NCBI GenBank assembly: GCA_037013495.1
Contig: CM072810.1
Coordinates: 22,761,343-22,825,342, forward strand
Length of the DNA: 64,000 nt
Direction of reading: 5' to 3'
Origin: Hippophae tibetana
Taxonomy: Eukaryota; Streptophyta; Magnoliopsida; Rosales; Elaeagnaceae
Position 1 is the first letter of the stretch; every line of letters starts with the position of its first letter. Below the pieces are notes generated by a model. It did no database searches. It was not told where the DNA came from and saw only the letters and a program-made list of their open reading frames with translations. A program made the translations under genes and the position numbers. Positions 60,553-64,000 of this stretch are shown piece by piece.

Positions 60553-60873
60553 GGCAAGAAATGATGTAGTTCGAATAATTTCCCAACTTATTCATTTATC
60601 AATAAGTTCACAGGCCTTGTATATGGATTTAAACAAGGTAACTTTGGTTTGAAATGATAAGGTAGGCTAACAACAATTCTCTAAATCTACTTTGTTTTCC
60701 AAATAAGTCCATCCAAATTGTACGAGTAGTTGATAATGTTTGAAAAACCTGCATAGAATTTGTGCCAAACTTCATCCTCTTACACGATATAGAGTTCAAA
60801 ATTTCTGTTCTGTTGTATAGTTCTAGATTTAATTTTTTTCTCAAATGCCTATATGAGTGGTCTCCAAAATATT
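60288..60873. repeat. Single-unit duplication (586 bp) with the next unit, sharing a 2-bp deletion
   Basis: The units at 60288 and 60874 share GAAGAAATAAATATAAATT (2 bp shorter than usual), TTTTTTAGAATCC and, in the adjoining segments at about 60176 and 60762, GTGCCAAAC. The deletion joins two usually separate reverse-strand frames into one of 169 codons, in each copy. Confidence 0.87.
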
Positions 60874-63810
60874 TCATGTGGCTTGGAAGAAATAAATATA
60901 AATTCATTGAATTAATCATTTTAGAGCTCCGATTACCCTTTTTTAGAATCCTTAAAAAAGGGTTATTCTTTCTTAGAAATTTATTAAATCTTTGGGAAAG
61001 TAGAGCCATTTTCCCTAAATTGGTATTAAAGTCATCATTTCTAACAATTGTGTTAAAAATATCTTCGGTGGGACCACAATCCTTGATGTCTATAAATCGA
61101 AACTCTTTCCATCCGCGAAAGTGGATTGCTATCATCATGGCAAGAAATGAAGTAGTTCGAATAATTTCCCAACTTATTCATTTATCAATAAGTTCACAGG
61201 CCTTGTATATGGATTTAAACAAGGTAACTTTGGTTTGAAATGATAAGGTAGGCTAACAACAATTCTCTAAATCTACTTTGTTTTCCAAATAGGTCCATCC
61301 AAATTGTACGAGTAGTTGATAATGTTTGAAAAACTTGCATAGAATTTGTGCAAACTTCATCCTCTTGTACGATATAGGGTTCAAAATTTCTGTTCTGTTG
61401 TATAGTTCTAGATTTAATTTTTTTCTCAAATGCCTATATGAGTGGTCTCCAAAATATTTCATGTGGCTTGGAAGAAATAAAAATATAAATTCATTGAATT
61501 AATCATTTTAGAGCTCCGATTACCCTTTTTTAAAATCCTTAAAAAAGGGTTGTTCTTTCTTAGAAATTTATTAAATCTTTGGGAAGGTAGAGCCATTTTC
61601 CCTAATTTGGTATTAAAGTCATCATTTCTAACAATTGTGTTAAAAATATCTTCGGTGGGACCACAATCCTTGATGTCTACAAATCGAAGCTCTTTCCATC
61701 CGCGAAAGTGGATTGCTATCATCATGGCAAGAAATGATGTAGTTCGAATAATTTCCCAACTTATTCATTTATCAATAAGTTCAAAGGCCTTGTATATGGA
61801 TTTAAACAAGGTAACTTTGGTTTGAAATGATAAGGTAGGCTAACAACAATTCTCTAAATCTACTTTGCTTTCCAAATAAGTCCATCCAAATTGTACGAGT
61901 AGTTGATAATGTTTGAAAAACCTGCATAGAATTTGTGCAAAACTTCATCCTCTTACACGATATAGAGTTCAAAATTTCTGTTCTGTTGTATAGTTCTAGA
62001 TTTAATTTTTTTCTCAAATGCCGATATGAGTGGTCTCCAAAATATTTCATGTGGCTTGGAAGAAATAAAAATATAAATTCATTGAATTAATCATTTTAGA
62101 GCTCTGATTACCCTTTTTTAAAATCCTTAAAAAAGGGTTATTCTTTCTTAGAAATTTATTAAATATTTGGGAAAGTAGAGCCATTTTCCCTAAATTGGTA
62201 TTAAAGTCATCATTTCTAACAATTGTGTTAAAAATATCTTCGGTGGGACCACAATCCTTGATGTCTATAAATCGAAACTCTTTCCATCCGCGAAAGTGGA
62301 TTGCTATCATCATGGCAAGAAATGATGTAGTTCGAATAATTTCCCAACTTATTCATTTATCAATAAGTTCACAGGCCTTGTATATGGATTTAAACAAGGT
62401 AACTTTGGTTTGAAATGATAAGGTAGGCAAACAACAATTCTCTAAATCTACTTTGTTTTCCAAATAAGTCCATCCAAATTGTACGAGTAGTTGATAATGT
62501 TTGAAAAACCTGCATAGAATTTGTGCAAAACTTCATCCTCTTACACGATATAGAGTTCAAAATTTCTGTTCTGTTGTATAGTTCTAGATTTAATTTTTTT
62601 CTTAAATGCCTATATGAGTGGTCTCCAAAATATTTCATGTGGCTTGGAAGAAATAAAAATATAAATTCATTGAATTAATCATTTTAGAGCTCCGATTACC
62701 CTTTTTTAAAATCCTTAAAAAAGGGTTATTCTTTCATAGAAATTTATTAAATCTTTGGGAAAGTAGAGCCATTTTCCCTAAATTGGTATTAAAGTCATCA
62801 TTTCTAACAATTGTGTTAAAAATATCTTCGGTGGGACCACAATCCTTGATGTCTATAAATCGAAACTCTTTCCATCCGCGAAAGTGGATTGCTATCATCA
62901 TGGCAAGAAATGATTTAGTTCGAATAATTTCCAAACTTATTCATTTAACAATAAGTTCACAGGCCTTGTATATGGATTTAAACAAGGTAACTTTGGCTTG
63001 AAAATGATAAGGTAGGCTAACAACAATTTTCTCAATCTACTTTGTTTTCCAAATAGGTCCATCCAAATTGTACGAGTAGTTGATAATGTTTGAAAAACCT
63101 GCATAGAATTTGTGCAAAACTTCATCCTCTTACACGATATAGAGTTCAAAATTTCTGTTCTCTTGTATAGTTCTAGATTTAATTTTTTTCTCAAATGCCT
63201 ATATGAGTGGTCTCCAAAATATTTCATGTGGCTTGGAAGAAATAAAAATATAAATTCATTTAATTAATCATTTTAGAGCTCCGATTACCTTTTTTTAAAA
63301 TCCTTAAAAAAGGGTTATTCTTTCTAAGAAATTTATTAAATCTTTGGGAAAGTAGAGCCATTTTCTCTAAATTGGTATTAAAGTCATCATTTCTAACAAT
63401 TGTGTCAAAAATATCTTTGTTGGGACCAGAATCCTTGATGTCTATAAATCGAAGCTCTTTCTATCCGCGAAAGTGGATTGCTATCATCATGGCAAGAAAT
63501 AATGTAGTTTGAATAATTTCCCAACTTATTCATTTAACAATAAGTTCAAAGGCCTTGTATATGGATTTAAACAAGGTAACTTTGGTTTGAAAATGATAAG
63601 GTAGGCTAACAACAATTTTCTCAATCTACTTTGTTTTCCCAATAGGTCCATCCAAATTGTACGAGTAGTTGATAATGTTTGAAAAACCTGCATAGAATTT
63701 GTGCAAAACTTCATCCTCTTGTACGATAGAGGGTTCAAAATTTCTGTTCTGCTGCATAGTTCTAGATTTAGGTTTTTGCTCAAATGCCTATGTGAGTTCT
63801 CCAAAATGTT

Positions 63811-64000
63811 TCATGTTTCTTGGAAGAAATAAAACAATAAATTCATTGAATTAATCATTATGGAGCTCCGATTACCTTTTTTTAAAATCCTTAAAAAAAG
63901 GGTTATTCTTTCTAAGAAATTTAGTAAATATTTGGGCAAGTAGAGCCATTTTCTCTAAATTGGTATTAAAGTAATCATTTCTAACAATTGTGTCAATAAT
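63811..64000. repeat. Partial class E monomer at right edge
   Basis: This is the first 190 bases of a class E unit, recognised by AAACAATAAATTC, ATTATGGAGCTCC, TTTAGTAAATATTTGGGC and GTGTCAATAAT. It follows an H-type unit at 63224, as in the H-E pairs at 38533/39120, 42062/42649 and 48531/49118. The array therefore continues to the right. Confidence 0.95.

Larger units (their letters stand above)
1..64000. repeat. Uninterrupted tandem satellite array, ~588-bp monomer, ~109 copies
   Basis: The same unit recurs across the whole window in one orientation. Taking the TCA trinucleotide just before the TGTGGCTTGG-like motif as phase zero, unit starts fall at 344, 932, 1519, 2106, 2693 and so on to 63811, giving 108 complete monomers. 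Spacing is 585-589 bp and differs only through 1-2 bp indels. Monomers look roughly 90-99% alike by eye; no alignment was run. Nothing is inserted between units and no unit is inverted. Both array ends lie outside the window. Long homogeneous arrays with units of several hundred bp are typical of eukaryotic heterochromatin. I do not recognise the family, and centromeric or subtelomeric location cannot be decided from sequence alone. Confidence 0.97.
59114..64000. repeat. Array region 7: mixed tail with partial copies of earlier blocks
   Basis: Unit starts: 59114 B/C mosaic, 59701 D front with B back, 60288 and 60874 (twin B-like units with a shared 2-bp deletion), 61459 (a further copy of the 56175/58526 type), 62047 B, 62635 B variant, 63224 H-like, 63811 E. 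The H-E order at the end matches 38533-39708, 42062-43237 and 48531-49706. Confidence 0.87.

Noticed and set aside
344-64000. More than 200 short open frames on both strands as a tandem gene family
   Set aside because: The frames overlap each other antisense, sampled class differences are all amino-acid changing, single units carry stops and frameshifts, and ends shift with 1-2 bp indels. No recognised domain supports any of them.
1-64000. CRISPR array
   Set aside because: The repeat is 588 bp with no unique spacers; units abut directly.
1-64000. rDNA, 5S rDNA spacer or telomere repeat array
   Set aside because: I recognise no rRNA or 5S core and no short telomeric motif runs.
1-64000. Insertion sequence or transposon carried in tandem
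   Set aside because: There are no terminal inverted repeats at unit ends, no target-site duplications, and no transposase-like frame above 170 codons.

Overview
The window is one uninterrupted satellite-DNA array and contains no convincing gene. A unit of about 588 bp is repeated head to tail from the first base to the last, always in the same orientation. I locate 109 unit starts: 108 complete monomers between 344 and 63810 (mean 587.7 bp, range about 585-589) plus a partial unit at each edge. The array runs out of the window on both sides. I see no transposon insertion, inversion, rRNA, tRNA, CRISPR array or unique spacer. The sequence is AT-rich (roughly 30% G+C from lines counted by eye). 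Such an array points to eukaryotic heterochromatin (centromeric, pericentromeric, subtelomeric or knob-like). A plant is my first guess, but the window does not prove it and I do not recognise the family.

Monomers fall into subfamilies, named here A to H from diagnostic substitutions. These are organised into layered higher-order repeats (HORs). Region 1 (1-26187) is built from classes A, B and C, with a C-A-A-B-B pentamer of about 2.94 kb seen three times, plus trimer and dimer duplications. Region 2 (26188-36179) opens with one out-of-place E/G-type monomer. It then has a hexamer repeated at an offset of 3526 bp, and class D first appears there. Region 3 (36180-43237) is two adjacent copies of a 3529-bp hexamer and introduces classes E and H. 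Region 4 (43238-48530) is a mosaic ending in a duplicated 1177-bp dimer. Region 5 (48531-54411) alternates E with F or G. Region 6 (54412-59113) is two copies of a 2351-bp tetramer. Region 7 (59114-64000) is a mixed tail with parts of the tetramer and the H/E pair. Class A is not seen after about 31743 and class E not before 39120, except for the mosaic monomer at 26188, so composition changes along the array.

Every monomer has short open frames on both strands (about 88, 82-96 and 72 codons). They look like by-products of a unit whose length is close to a multiple of three. In the segment I compared between classes A and B, all seven substitutions change the reverse-strand protein and all five inside the forward frame change that one, so protein-level constraint is unlikely. 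The more interesting signals are at DNA level: a 12-bp inverted repeat with paired changes in two subfamilies, two other conserved dyads, a nearly invariant 50-bp box, and a clear record of unequal exchange at unit sizes of 1, 2, 3, 4, 5 and 6 monomers.
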